Source of the DNA: CAZVCJ01 sp964625745
GTDB lineage: Bacteria; Chloroflexota; Anaerolineae; VGOG01
Assembly: GCA_964625745.1 (NCBI GenBank)
Contig: CAZVCJ010000015.1
Span: 1 to 38,841 of the forward strand
Length of the DNA stretch: 38,841 nt
Direction: 5' to 3'
Shown: positions 17,009-24,912 of the stretch, in pieces
Layout: each line of letters opens with the position of its first letter
How positions within the stretch are numbered: position 1 is the stretch's first letter
Position numbers and translations under genes: made by a program
Notes under the pieces: generated by a model
Told to the model about the DNA's origin: nothing
Databases searched by the model: none
The model's input: the letters and a program-made list of their open reading frames with translations, nothing else

Positions 17009-17020
17009 CCACCTCCTTTC
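17009..17020 (-). promoter_or_regulatory. Extended Shine-Dalgarno far upstream of the giant protease
   Basis: Minus strand reads GAAAGGAGGTGG, nearly the full complement of the 16S 3' end, but 76 nt upstream of ATG 16933. It could start a tiny peptide (GTGCCTGACAGAGCGTACTGA, frame VPDRAY) or act as a ribosome-binding RNA stabiliser (Stab-SD). Inference only. Confidence 0.35.
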
Positions 17021-17074
17021 AAACAGAGAACACCTTGCCCCGGTAACTCAGGGCATGGTCTGAAAGAAACCAAA

Positions 17075-17246
17075 ACAACAAAAGCGTCATGCCGGGCAAA
17101 GAGATACCCGGCATGACGCAGGTTGACTCTCATGGGAGTAATTATCGGCAAGAGTCGAACTTCCATGCTTGAGAGGATAACATAGCAAGGATAGCTGGTG
17201 GCCTTGAGTCCTCAACGTGGCAGACCTCCTCGAGCTTTTTGGTGAC
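17075..17246 (-). ncRNA. Candidate small RNA or attenuated leader upstream of the giant protease
   Basis: The 441-nt gap 16934-17374 holds no convincing gene. On the minus strand a perfect consensus promoter (17253-17281) predicts a start near 17246. A strong terminator (stem 17084-17119 followed by TTTTGTTGTTTT) predicts an end near 17075, giving about 170 nt. Internal complementarities are visible, for example TTGAG/CTCAA near 17203-17214 and GACTCT with AGAGTC around 17125-17156. I do not recognise a known riboswitch, tRNA, SRP or RNase P core. 6S RNA has a similar size, but no match was established. It could instead be a leader controlling read-through into the protease gene, about 140 nt downstream of the terminator. 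Confidence 0.5.
17084..17119 (-). terminator. Strong intrinsic terminator
   Basis: Perfect 13-bp GC-rich stem GCGTCATGCCGGG/CCCGGCATGACGC with a 10-nt loop, followed on the minus strand by TTTTGTTGTTTTGG. It ends either the candidate RNA or the transcript running out of the gene at 17375-18544. Confidence 0.8.
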
Positions 17247-17252
17247 AATCCA

Positions 17253-17281
17253 ATTATACTAAACAAGCGGAAGTTTGTCAA
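17253..17281 (-). promoter_or_regulatory. Perfect sigma-70 consensus promoter
   Basis: On the minus strand, TTGACA (17276-17281), spacer of exactly 17 nt, TATAAT (17253-17258). It points toward the giant protease but is followed after about 130 nt by a terminator, which suggests a stable small RNA or a regulated leader. Confidence 0.8.
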
Positions 17282-17374
17282 TTGGTCTTGAAAGTCCAAG
17301 TGAGGCGTCGAGCGTCAAAACGTTATTTGTTTGGGGGGATGAAGGGGGGACGGCCGGATGCGTCGCTCGTTTCC

Positions 17375-18544
17375 TCACAGAAACTCCGTGACGCTCACCT
17401 GAGTGTAGATCTCCCGCTCCTCCAGTTCTTGGAAGAAAGACTCCGGCTCGATCACCGCTTCGGGAGGGTAGACCCCCGGCGGGATTCGCCTCTCGGCCAG
17501 CCATAAGGCAGCGCGGGCCGGGGCCACGCCGGTGGGGAGCGCGCCCTTGCAGGTCAACGTGCCCACCCGATAGGTCAGCGCCTTGCCATCCCTTTGCCCC
17601 CGCACCTCGGTGACGATCTCTTTCGCCCAGTCGGGAGGTTGGTTCCTGGGTGGAGCCAGGAAATCGGCGATGGGCGGGACGTACTGGGACATCATCGCCA
17701 CCAGAAGGTCGCGCGGCACCACCGGCTGCTCCTTCACTTCCACCGGCTCCCGTCCGGCGAAGCCGAAATCCGCCAGCACGCGGATCTTCTGCACCGTCTC
17801 CTTCGCCATCCCCCAGTAGTTGATCTTGAAGAAGCACTCCTTCAAGCCCTTGTCTCCGAAGGTGATGGGGAGCGTGGCGATCTCGGAGTGTAAGGAGAGG
17901 TGCATCGGCAGCAAGCCGATGGGCCGGGTGAACCAGTAGTCCTCGAACTCGCTCAGCGGCTCGCAGGCCACGAACTCTCCGTTCCGGTAGACCATCGGGG
18001 GCTGGGTCAGCTCGTCTATGATGGTGGGAACGGCGTAGGTGAAGCGGACGTCATCTGGAGGAGGCGACACGATGCCATCGTAGATGCGGATGTACTCAAT
18101 GGTATCCAGCCGGTCGGCGGCGTAACGGGCCTGGACGTTGGGCACACCCGGCGCAGAGCCCATCCCCAGCACCGCGCCCAGCCCCGCCTCGGCGAAGCGG
18201 TCGCTCAGTTCCAGTTGCTTGCGGGTGGTGTGGAACAGGCCGCCCATGTCGGTGTAGGGCACGCCGGCCTCCAGGCAGGCTCCCATAACTTGCAGGTTGA
18301 AGTAGTAGACCGTGGCATTCAGGCAGGCGTCCGCCCCTTTGAGCGTGCCGACCAGCGCGTCGTGGTCGGTGACATCCACCGGCAGGATGCTGACCTTGGG
18401 GCTATTGACGATCCCCGCCACCGTGCGGGCCTGGGCCAGATCTCGGTCGGCGATGATTACGTCGTCCACCCGCCGGTCGCCCGCCAGGTCCTGCACGGCG
18501 ATGCAGCCCATTTTCCCCGCGCCACCCAATACGATGATTTTCAT
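17375..18544 (-). CDS. Saccharopine-dehydrogenase-family oxidoreductase (1)
   Basis: NAD(P)-dependent oxidoreductase of the saccharopine dehydrogenase / carboxynorspermidine synthase family, 389 aa. The N-terminal Rossmann motif is VLGGAGKMG (residues 5-13), with an acidic residue at the end of beta-2 (IIADRD) and the family's central VLGMGSAPGVPN segment. AAGGAG precedes ATG 18544. It is the last gene of the minus-strand catabolic run and a distant paralogue of the protein at 29463-30620. Reaction is uncertain: lysine/2-oxoglutarate conjugate cleavage, a polyamine conjugate reductase, or another imine reduction all fit. The neighbouring aminotransferases and polyamine transporter favour an amine substrate. 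Confidence 0.8.
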   Translation of the reverse strand: MKIIVLGGAGKMGCIAVQDLAGDRRVDDVIIADRDLAQARTVAGIVNSPKVSILPVDVTDHDALVGTLKGADACLNATVYYFNLQVMGACLEAGVPYTDMGGLFHTTRKQLELSDRFAEAGLGAVLGMGSAPGVPNVQARYAADRLDTIEYIRIYDGIVSPPPDDVRFTYAVPTIIDELTQPPMVYRNGEFVACEPLSEFEDYWFTRPIGLLPMHLSLHSEIATLPITFGDKGLKECFFKINYWGMAKETVQKIRVLADFGFAGREPVEVKEQPVVPRDLLVAMMSQYVPPIADFLAPPRNQPPDWAKEIVTEVRGQRDGKALTYRVGTLTCKGALPTGVAPARAALWLAERRIPPGVYPPEAVIEPESFFQELEEREIYTQVSVTEFL

Positions 18545-18647
18545 TATTAGCTCCTTGCAGCGGAATATAAGGTGCCGGAAGACTGGCTACGAGAACCTAC
18601 GTCGTAGACACTCATGCACTGGCTTGGTATATGCATGACGATCCTCA

Positions 18648-18678
18648 GACCCGAAGGGTTTCGGAAACCCTTCGGGTC
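18648..18678. repeat. Perfect GACCCGAAGGGTTT hairpin
   Basis: 14-bp perfect stem with a 3-nt loop (CGG), followed on the plus strand by TTTGGTTTT. It lies downstream of the minus-strand AOR region and may be a terminator-like interspersed repeat; on the minus strand it lacks a U-run. Confidence 0.5.
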
Positions 18679-18691
18679 TTTGGTTTTACAG

Positions 18692-18764
18692 CTTCAGTTC
18701 ATCCGCCACCCAGCCTGAGCCAGTTCCCCCAGTTTGCCCCGCGTCGGACGGCCGTTCTCGTCCC
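18692..18764 (-). pseudogene. Decayed duplicate of the AOR C-terminal end
   Basis: This segment is a diverged copy of 18846-18916, the last 23 or so codons of the AOR gene. The minus strand reads DENGRPTRGKLGELAQ against DESGRPTRGKLEELAL in the intact gene. One base is missing (GCTCAGGCTGG for GCTCAGGGCTGG), so the GWVADEL ending is out of frame. The two copies are separated by about 80 nt of periodic repeat. Either the 3' end was duplicated with the repeat, or this is all that is left of a second tandem AOR gene. Confidence 0.65.
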
Positions 18765-18775
18765 GCTTGAAGAAC

Positions 18776-18843
18776 ACCGATCGGCAGGATTGAGCGGATT
18801 CGTCCAGTTGACGCCAATCCGTAAATCCTGCCAATCCGTGTTC
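18776..18843 (-). repeat. Periodic repeat between the AOR 3' end and its remnant
   Basis: Degenerate units built on GGATT (acggattggcaggatttacggattgg) are followed by their complement (aatccgctcaatcctgcc). The array begins at the AOR stop codon. Confidence 0.6.
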
Positions 18844-20738
18844 TAAAGCTCGTCCGCCACCCAGCCCAGAGCCAGCTCCTCCAACTTGCCCCGCGTCGGA
18901 CGGCCACTCTCGTCCCAACCGGCCATCCGGTAGTAGATGGCCTTTGCCTCCTCTACTTCCTCGGTAGTGACCGCCACCCCATCGCTCTTGCCACCCTGCA
19001 GCGGAATCAGCAGCTTGGGCGGCACGGTGTCCGCCTCTGCGCCAACCCCCTCGCGGGCGTTGAAGGCTCGCAGCAGATTCAGCCGCCGCTCGCCCACCTT
19101 CATCAACTCCCACAGGCTCACGTTCCAGCCGGTGACTGCCCGCACTGCCTCCACCAACTGGCTGGGGCCGTACAGTTGCCAGGCCGGGCCAAAGACGAAC
19201 TGGCACACGCACAAACTATCCAGGAGGCTGTACAGGTACTGGGTGTAGAGGGCGTAACGCACTTTTCCCGCTCCCAGGCTGCGCACCGGCTGCGGGTCGA
19301 GCAGGTCCAGCTCGGCCAGGCGGTGCTGGTAGTCCTCCCAGTCCTTCTCCAGCTCATAACAGGGATCGTGCTCGTGGGACTGGTGGTCGGCGCCAAAGGG
19401 ATTGACAGCGTAGATGAGGGCCAGGCTGCGCTTGACCTGCGGCATGTGGGCCGGCAGCTCGTGGTTCTTGACTGCTACCACCAGCTCCTGCCCCACGCTC
19501 AGGGTCTCGGCAGCGCGGGCCGATCCCTCCCCCAGCACCCGCCCCAGGCCCTCCCGCTTGCCGATGCGCTCAACCATCTCCACCAGCGCGTCGGCGTTAC
19601 CGAAGCGGAGCTCAACGCCGTCGGTATCCTCCAGGCTGAGCAGCCCGCGCTCGAAGCAGTCCATGGCCCAGGCAATGATCGCCCCGCACGAGATGGTGTC
19701 CATCCCGTACATGTTGCACAATTGGTTGGCGCGAGCTATCGCCGCTAGGTCGGAGACGCCACAGTAGGAACCCATCGTGCTGAGGGTCTCGTACTCCGGC
19801 CCGCCGTAGCGGGGGTCCACTCGATATGACCCCTCGGTCACTTCCACCTCCCGCTTGCAGCGAACCACGCAGCCAAAACAGGTGTCCCGCCCCTTGAGGA
19901 TGGTCTCCGCCATGCGCTGGCCGCTGATGGCCTCGGCTTCCTCAAAGAATCCGCTGGCCCAGTTGCGGGTGGGCAGGCCGCCACTGTTGTTCTGAGACAG
20001 GAGCACCTCGGCAGTGCCCAGCAGCCCCATCCCGTAGATGTCCGATTCCTCGAAGTGGCCGGCGCCCCACCTGGCCAGCGCCTTGACGGCGTCGGGGTCG
20101 GCCAGTTCGGGGCGGTTGCGCCCCCGCACGGCCACCGCCTTGAGGTTCTTGGAGGCCATCACCGTGCCCATGCCGGTGCGACCATTGGCGCGGTTGGCGT
20201 TGCTGATGAGTGCGCCAAAACACACCCCCTTCTCGCCCGCAGGGCCGCACTGGAGAACTCGGACGTGTCTGTCGCCCAGTTCCTCGCGAACGGCGTCCTC
20301 CACGTCGGCAGTGAACTGTCCCCACAGGTGAGCGGCGTCCCGCAGCTCCGCTTCGCCATCGTGCACCCACAGGTAGACCGGTCGCTGGGCCTGGCCGTGG
20401 ATCACGATGCCGTCGAAGCCGGCCGCTTTGAGCTCCGCCGGCCAGAAGCCTCCGGACTGCGAGTCGCCCACCAGGCCAGTGACAGGGGACCTGGCCGTGG
20501 CGCAGACACGGGACTGTCCGGAGAAGGGCGCGCCGGTGATGACGCCGACCATCAGGCTGAGGGTGTTTTCCAGGCCCAGCGGGTCGGCCCCTGATGGGGT
20601 GTGCTTCAAGAGGTAGTAGGCCCCCATCGCGCTCCCGCCCATGTACTTGCGGTAGAAGGTCTCGCCGGGCTCCTCTACTTCCAATTTCCCCGCTGTCAGG
20701 TCAACGTGCAATATCTGGCCGTGGTATCCATAAGACAT
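18843..20738 (-). CDS. Aldehyde:ferredoxin oxidoreductase (tungsten, bis-pterin)
   Basis: Oxidises aldehydes to carboxylates with ferredoxin as electron acceptor, in the cytoplasm. The 631-aa product has the family N-terminus (MSYGYHGQILHVDLT), pterin-binding segments in the first two thirds, and the [4Fe-4S] ligands Cys287, Cys290 and Cys294 in CFGCVVRC, with the fourth Cys in DSLCVCQF (510 or 512). GGAGGTGACC precedes ATG 20738. It lies 21 nt after the aminotransferase at 20760, so the two are probably co-transcribed. In this context it would remove the aldehydes made by transamination. That is notable because the NAD-type aldehyde dehydrogenase at 24913 is broken. Substrate range and W versus Mo cannot be read from sequence. 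Confidence 0.92.
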   Translation of the reverse strand: MSYGYHGQILHVDLTAGKLEVEEPGETFYRKYMGGSAMGAYYLLKHTPSGADPLGLENTLSLMVGVITGAPFSGQSRVCATARSPVTGLVGDSQSGGFWPAELKAAGFDGIVIHGQAQRPVYLWVHDGEAELRDAAHLWGQFTADVEDAVREELGDRHVRVLQCGPAGEKGVCFGALISNANRANGRTGMGTVMASKNLKAVAVRGRNRPELADPDAVKALARWGAGHFEESDIYGMGLLGTAEVLLSQNNSGGLPTRNWASGFFEEAEAISGQRMAETILKGRDTCFGCVVRCKREVEVTEGSYRVDPRYGGPEYETLSTMGSYCGVSDLAAIARANQLCNMYGMDTISCGAIIAWAMDCFERGLLSLEDTDGVELRFGNADALVEMVERIGKREGLGRVLGEGSARAAETLSVGQELVVAVKNHELPAHMPQVKRSLALIYAVNPFGADHQSHEHDPCYELEKDWEDYQHRLAELDLLDPQPVRSLGAGKVRYALYTQYLYSLLDSLCVCQFVFGPAWQLYGPSQLVEAVRAVTGWNVSLWELMKVGERRLNLLRAFNAREGVGAEADTVPPKLLIPLQGGKSDGVAVTTEEVEEAKAIYYRMAGWDESGRPTRGKLEELALGWVADEL

Positions 20739-20750
20739 CGGTCACCTCCA

Positions 20751-20779
20751 TTTCACGTTTCACGTTTGACGTTTCACGC
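20751..20779. repeat. Heptad repeat at the 3' end of the aminotransferase gene
   Basis: Four 7-nt units (tttcacg, tttcacg, tttgacg, tttcacg) supply the last codons (KRQT) and the TGA of the gene at 20760-22076 and reach almost to the AOR ribosome-binding site. Confidence 0.65.
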
Positions 20780-22076
20780 TTTTTACCGCTTCCTTAAACA
20801 CCGTCAGCGTCTCCGCGATTTCCTGCTCGCCGTGGCTGTAGCACAGGAACCAGGGCTCCCGGCCGTCACCGTCGGGCATCACCCCCCGCTCGATGAGGGC
20901 CATCGCCAGCCGCTCGTAGAGGGCATCGTCGCCCTCACAGTAGTCGCGGAAGTCGCTCGGCTCCTCGTCCGTCCCCAGGATGAGGCCGAAGATGGGCGGC
21001 AGGCCAATGACGAAGTGGGGGATGTCGGCTCGGGTCAGGATCTCATCAATGCCGTCCATCAACTGCTGACCGCGCTGAAAAATGGTCTCGATGATGGGTT
21101 GGGTCTCCAGGATCTCCAGTGTGGCGTCAGCGGCAGCGGCGCCGACTATGTTGCCGCTGTAGGTGCCACCGTGGGCCACACTACCGGGCCCGATGACTCC
21201 CATCACTTCTTCCTTTCCGCCGATGGCCGCGATGGGAAAGCCGTTGCCCATGGCCTTGGCGTAGGTAGCCAGGTCAGCCCGAACGCCGAAATACTCCTGC
21301 GCCCCGCCGTTGGCGATGCGGAAGCCGGTCTTGACCTCGTCGAAGATGAGCACGATGCCGTAACAGTCGCACAGTTCGCGGATCTTCTCCAGCCAGCCGG
21401 GCCTGGGCAGGATGCCGGCCGCGTTGCCCAGCAGTGGCTCGACCATGATGGCCGCCAGTTCGTGCCAGTGGGCCTCCACCGTCTCCTCCAACCGCTCAAA
21501 GTCATTGAAGGGCAGGTTGATGACGTAGTGACGGATGCCCTCAGGGATGCCGGAGCTCATCTGGACGTTGATGGGATTGCGGCGGGAGCCCATGACCCTC
21601 GCCGGCGTAGAAGCAGTGCTGAAGAGGACATAGTCGTGCATCCCGTGGTACTGGCCCTCGAACTTGATGAAGCGCTCTCGACCTGTGTAGCCGCGGGCGA
21701 TGCGCAGGGCGTGCATCGTCACCTCGGTGCCGGTGTTGCCCAGGCGTACCTTGTCCATGCCGGTCATGCGGGCCACCCGCTCCGCCACCCGGATCTCCAG
21801 AGGGGCAGTCCAGGCGAAGAGCGTGCCGTCGCGTATGGCCTCCGCCACGCGCTCCACCACCGGCGGATAGCTGTGTCCCAGGATGATGGGGCCGAAGGCC
21901 AACCGATAGTCAATGTAGCGGTTCTCGTCGGCGTCCCAGATGTAGGCCCCCTCCCCCCGCGTCACCACCAGGGTATCTTCGTCCCCCCAGTAGCGGAAAT
22001 TGGAGTTGACGCCGTAGGGAATGAACTGCTTTGCCTTCTGAAACAAAGCGTGTGTTTGAGTCAAATTGCGTGTCAT
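20760..22076 (-). CDS. Class III aminotransferase, glutamate-1-semialdehyde-aminomutase-like
   Basis: PLP enzyme of fold type I, 438 aa. The N-terminus (FIPYGVNSNFR) and the Lys274 site (YAKAMGNGFPIAAIGG) are of the HemL-like subgroup. The DEVKTGFR segment precedes the lysine and EPLLGN is also present. GGAGGCAAA precedes ATG 22076. HemL itself is not implied: the setting among amine-catabolism genes favours an omega-transaminase or aminomutase acting on an amine or amino acid. The last residues and the stop are encoded by heptad repeat 20751-20779, so the native C-terminus may have been replaced. Upstream neighbour is the ornithine-cyclodeaminase-family gene. Confidence 0.87.
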   Translation of the reverse strand: MTRNLTQTHALFQKAKQFIPYGVNSNFRYWGDEDTLVVTRGEGAYIWDADENRYIDYRLAFGPIILGHSYPPVVERVAEAIRDGTLFAWTAPLEIRVAERVARMTGMDKVRLGNTGTEVTMHALRIARGYTGRERFIKFEGQYHGMHDYVLFSTASTPARVMGSRRNPINVQMSSGIPEGIRHYVINLPFNDFERLEETVEAHWHELAAIMVEPLLGNAAGILPRPGWLEKIRELCDCYGIVLIFDEVKTGFRIANGGAQEYFGVRADLATYAKAMGNGFPIAAIGGKEEVMGVIGPGSVAHGGTYSGNIVGAAAADATLEILETQPIIETIFQRGQQLMDGIDEILTRADIPHFVIGLPPIFGLILGTDEEPSDFRDYCEGDDALYERLAMALIERGVMPDGDGREPWFLCYSHGEQEIAETLTVFKEAVKSVKRQT

Positions 22077-22126
22077 TTTGCCTCCTTAAGTTGTGAGCTG
22101 TGGTACTTGAGTTTGTTAGAGTCCGT

Positions 22127-22227
22127 AAGAAACCAGGTTTTTTGTGCCGAAAAGCGAGGAGATATGGTTGCCTCAGTCGTTTTCGTTGATCAGAATCTCG
22201 TCTATCGTAGGAAAAACCTGGTTTCTT
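22127..22227. mobile_element. 101-bp MITE-like element with 16-bp inverted ends
   Basis: AAGAAACCAGGTTTTT (22127-22142) and its exact complement (22212-22227) bracket 69 bp without a gene. It sits in the 160-nt gap between two minus-strand enzyme genes. No transposase. Confidence 0.55.
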
Positions 22228-22234
22228 GTGTGCT

Positions 22235-22256
22235 CCTCACGTTCCACGTTTCAAGC
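22235..22256. repeat. Heptad repeat at the 3' end of the cyclodeaminase-family gene
   Basis: Units tcacgtt, ccacgtt, tcaag, of the same family as 20751-20779, encode the last codons (LKRGT) and the stop of the gene at 22237. Confidence 0.6.
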
Positions 22257-23232
22257 TAATGCCCAATCCCAGCACCCTCGCTTCCCGATAGACCTCGGGC
22301 AGAATAGCCGCGTACTCGCCCCAGATGCCCAGGGCGATGTAGACGATGACCTCGTCGGGCGACTGGCGTCCTGGCCTCCTCCCCGCCACGATGTCGGACC
22401 ACTCGGCGTGGACGTCCTTGGAGCCGAACCGCCCCTCCTGGGCCAGCATCTTCAGCTCTGGGATACGAGGGCTGACGTAGTGCCAACTGTCCACCACCAC
22501 CTTGTCGGCCTCGGTGATGACGTCCAGGGCGACTTCCTGACATGAACCCAGCCGGGCAACGAAGGCCCCGGGCCGCAGCCAGGCCCGTTCCACCAAGGGT
22601 TGGTCACCGGTGGTGACGGTAATGACGATGTCGGCCTGGCGCACCGCCTGCTCCCGTTCCGCCAGTGGGACAGGCTCGACCGGGAAGTCAAGCTCCGACC
22701 CCAGTTCCGCCACGTAGGCCGCGGCCGCCTGGGGCAGGATGTCCACGACGTAGGCCTGGCGGAGGGAAAAGCGATGGGGCAGGGCGCGCAGGTGCATCCG
22801 CCCCAGTGTTCCCGCGCCGAAGATGGTCACCGTGGCCGAATCGGAGCGGGCCAGATGGGCAGCGGTCACAGTGGTCGAGGCGCCGGTTTTCAGGGCCGTC
22901 ACCCAGCCGGCTTCCATCAGGCAGACGGACAGGCCCGTCTCGGCATCGAACAGCAGCACCATTGATGAGGTCGTGGAGCACCCGAACCGCTCCGGGTTGC
23001 CGGGGAAGAAGCTGAAGGTCTTGACGAAGGCCAGTTCCTCACCAGCCAGATAGCCAGAGAAGGGCTTGATGAAGCCATCCTGACCTACGTTCATATAGAA
23101 CTTATCGCCGACGACCTGCCCGGCTGCGTCCGCCTGGATGCCCTTTTCGGCCAAGTCCACCGCCTCGGCCATGGTTAGCGTCTGCTGGACGTCCGATTCG
23201 GTGAGGTATAGGATGGATTCCGGCACAGGCAT
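22237..23232 (-). CDS. Ornithine cyclodeaminase / mu-crystallin family protein
   Basis: NAD(P)-dependent enzyme of 331 aa; the family includes ornithine cyclodeaminase, alanine dehydrogenase and ketimine reductases. ATG 23232 is chosen because AGGAGG lies 5 nt upstream; the longer frame to 23322 reads through a G-rich repeat. Seen: the substrate-domain lysine in FVKTFSFFPGN, the family hallmark ALKTGASTTVTAAHLAR, and Rossmann motif IFGAGTLGRMHLRAL. It lies between two class III aminotransferases, which fits interconversion of an amino acid or cyclic imine formed by transamination. Ends within heptad repeat 22235-22256, so the last five residues may not be native. Confidence 0.88.
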   Translation of the reverse strand: MPVPESILYLTESDVQQTLTMAEAVDLAEKGIQADAAGQVVGDKFYMNVGQDGFIKPFSGYLAGEELAFVKTFSFFPGNPERFGCSTTSSMVLLFDAETGLSVCLMEAGWVTALKTGASTTVTAAHLARSDSATVTIFGAGTLGRMHLRALPHRFSLRQAYVVDILPQAAAAYVAELGSELDFPVEPVPLAEREQAVRQADIVITVTTGDQPLVERAWLRPGAFVARLGSCQEVALDVITEADKVVVDSWHYVSPRIPELKMLAQEGRFGSKDVHAEWSDIVAGRRPGRQSPDEVIVYIALGIWGEYAAILPEVYREARVLGLGISLKRGT

Positions 23233-23255
23233 AGCGTCCTCCTGATGCAGTAATT

Positions 23256-23346
23256 CACCCCTCCCAGGGAGGGGCAGGGGGAGGGTGAGCCTCAGCAAAA
23301 GAGACTCCCACCCCCACCCCAACCCTCCCCCTGCCAGGGGGAGGGC
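23256..23346. repeat. G/C-rich interspersed repeat
   Basis: CCCCTCCCAGGGAGGGGCAG, a spacer, and CCCACCCCAACCCTCCCCCT followed by GCCAGGGGGAGGG form self-complementary blocks. A related copy is at 30651-30775. It fills the gap between the cyclodeaminase-family gene and the aminotransferase. Confidence 0.65.
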
Positions 23347-23373
23347 GTCAATGATTCCCCCCCGGTTTCAACT

Positions 23374-24809
23374 CTAGAAGATCGCTTCCGCCAGGGCTTC
23401 TTTGAAAGCCATCAGAGCTTCGTCCATCTGCTCCTGGGTGACGACCAGCGGCGGAATCCAGCGGACGGTGTTGTCCCNNNNNNNNNNNNNNNNNNNNNNN
23501 NNNNNNNNNNNNNNNNNNNNNNNNNNNNNNNNNNNNNNNNNNNNNNNNNNNNNNNNNNNNNNNNNNNNNNNNNNNNNTCCATCTGCTCCTGGGTGACGAC
23601 CAGCGGCGGAATCCAGCGGACGGTGTTGTCCCACGGGCCGCAGGTGAGGAGCAGCAGGCGCCTCTTGAGGCAGCCCTTTACTACCGCCTTCGCCAGGTCT
23701 GTGGCAGGGGTTCCGTCAGCGGCGGTAAACTCGGCCCCGACCATCAGCCCCAGTCCGCGCACATCGCCGATGACGCCGCTTCGCTTACCGAATTTCTCTT
23801 GCAGTGTCCGCAGCCGCTCCATCAGCACTGCGCCCATTCGGGTGGCGTTCTCTAGCAGGCCCTCCTCCCGAATGACACGAATGGTGGCCACAGCAGCAGC
23901 GCAGGCGACGGCGTTGCCACCATAGGTGCCGCCGTGAGAGCCGGGGATCCAGCGCTCCATCAGCTCCCGTCGAGCGGCGATGCCTGACAGCGGCAGACCC
24001 GAAGCCAGCCCCTTGGCCATGGTCATGATGTCCGGCACGACCCCGAAATGCTGGATGGCGAACCACTTGCCGGTACGCCCAAATCCAGACTGTATCTCGT
24101 CGGCGATGAGCAGCAGGCCGTGCTCGTCGCAGATGCGGCGCAGCCCCGCCAGAAAGCCTGGCGTCGGCACCACGTAGCCACCCTCCCCCAGCACCGGCTC
24201 CACCAGGATGGCTGCCGTCTCAAAGGGAGCGGTCTGGGACTTCAGCAGCAGCTTCAGCTCCCGCAGGCAGAAGGCCTCGGTCTCCTCCGGACTCCAACCG
24301 TAGCGGTAGGAGTAGGGATAGGGGGCGACGAAGACCCCGGACGGTAAGGGCTGGTAGCCGGCGCGGTAGATGGTCTTAGAAGTGGTGAGGGCCATGGTCA
24401 GGGCGGTGCGGCCGTGGAAACTCCCCTGGAAGACGATGACGTTGGGCCGACCGGTGGCGTGGCGCGCCAGCTTGACCGCCCCTTCCACTGCCTCCGCGCC
24501 GCTGTTGGAGAGGAAAAAGCAGTCCAATCCCTCCGGCACAATCGTCCGCAGCTCCTTCGCCAGTTCCAGTAACGGCTGGTGGAAGATGATGTTGGCCTGC
24601 CCGTGCAGGAGTTTCGCCGCCTGCTCCTGGATGGCCTGGACCACCTTCGGGTGGCAGTGGCCGGTGTTGGTCACGCCGATGCCAGAGGTGAAATCCAGGT
24701 AGCGGGCGCCATCCTGGTCGTAGACGTAGGCCCCCTCCGCCCGCCCCGCCACGATGGGGGTAATGCGGCTCCAGACGGGGGAAATCAGATTGTTAATGGT
24801 TGTACTCAC
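23374..24809 (-). CDS. 4-aminobutyrate-aminotransferase-like class III aminotransferase (split by a scaffold gap)
   Basis: PLP-dependent omega-aminotransferase (GabT-like), taking amino groups from GABA, putrescine-type or related amines. GTG 24809 with AGGAGG upstream. Seen: TSGIGVTNTGHCHP, NSGAEAVEGAVKLAR, FHGRT, ADEIQSGFGRTG and the PLP lysine in TMAKGLASGLPLSG. The coordinates include 100 N (23478-23577) plus a duplicated 55 bp. Removing these 155 nt leaves exactly 427 codons (426 aa) that read through without a break to the end EALAEAIF. So the gene is intact in the organism and only the scaffold is broken. Lies next to the aldehyde dehydrogenase remnant and potD, fitting polyamine or GABA catabolism. 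Confidence 0.9.
23478..23577. other. Assembly gap of 100 N with duplicated flanks
   Basis: The 55 bp before the gap (23423-23477) are identical to the 55 bp after it (23578-23632). The contigs overlap and should be merged; the true gap size is minus 55. Confidence 0.95.
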
Positions 24810-24828
24810 AATGTCCTCCTAGTCGGTA

Positions 24829-24911
24829 GATTGGTAGATTGGAGGTTGGAGATTGGAGGTTAGAGGTTGGAATCCAACTTCCAATATCCAACTTCCAACT
24901 TCCAGTTTCCC
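24829..24911. repeat. Heptad-periodic palindromic repeat
   Basis: Units gtagattg, gaggttg, gagattg, gaggtta, gaggttg are followed by the inverse units acttcca, atatcca, acttcca, acttcca. It fills the space between the aminotransferase Shine-Dalgarno and the aldehyde dehydrogenase remnant stop. Confidence 0.75.
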
Positions 24912-24912
24912 A

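Noticed and set aside
17140..17165. tRNA or tmRNA T-arm (TTCGACT loop on the minus strand)
   Set aside because: The loop fits, but the stem has a mismatch and no D-arm, anticodon arm, acceptor stem or CCA can be found around it.
17087..17299. Possible small protein over the candidate RNA
   Set aside because: It begins upstream of the consensus promoter, runs into the terminator stem, has no ribosome-binding site and no family match.
20760..22076. True hemL of haem synthesis
   Set aside because: The sequence is of the HemL-like group, but no other haem genes are nearby and all neighbours are amine-catabolic.
23402..23634. Two partial genes around the N run
   Set aside because: They are artefacts of the gap and of the duplicated 55 bp.
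24829..24911. CRISPR array
   Set aside because: Units are 7-8 nt with no unique spacers and are followed by inverse units; no cas gene is present.
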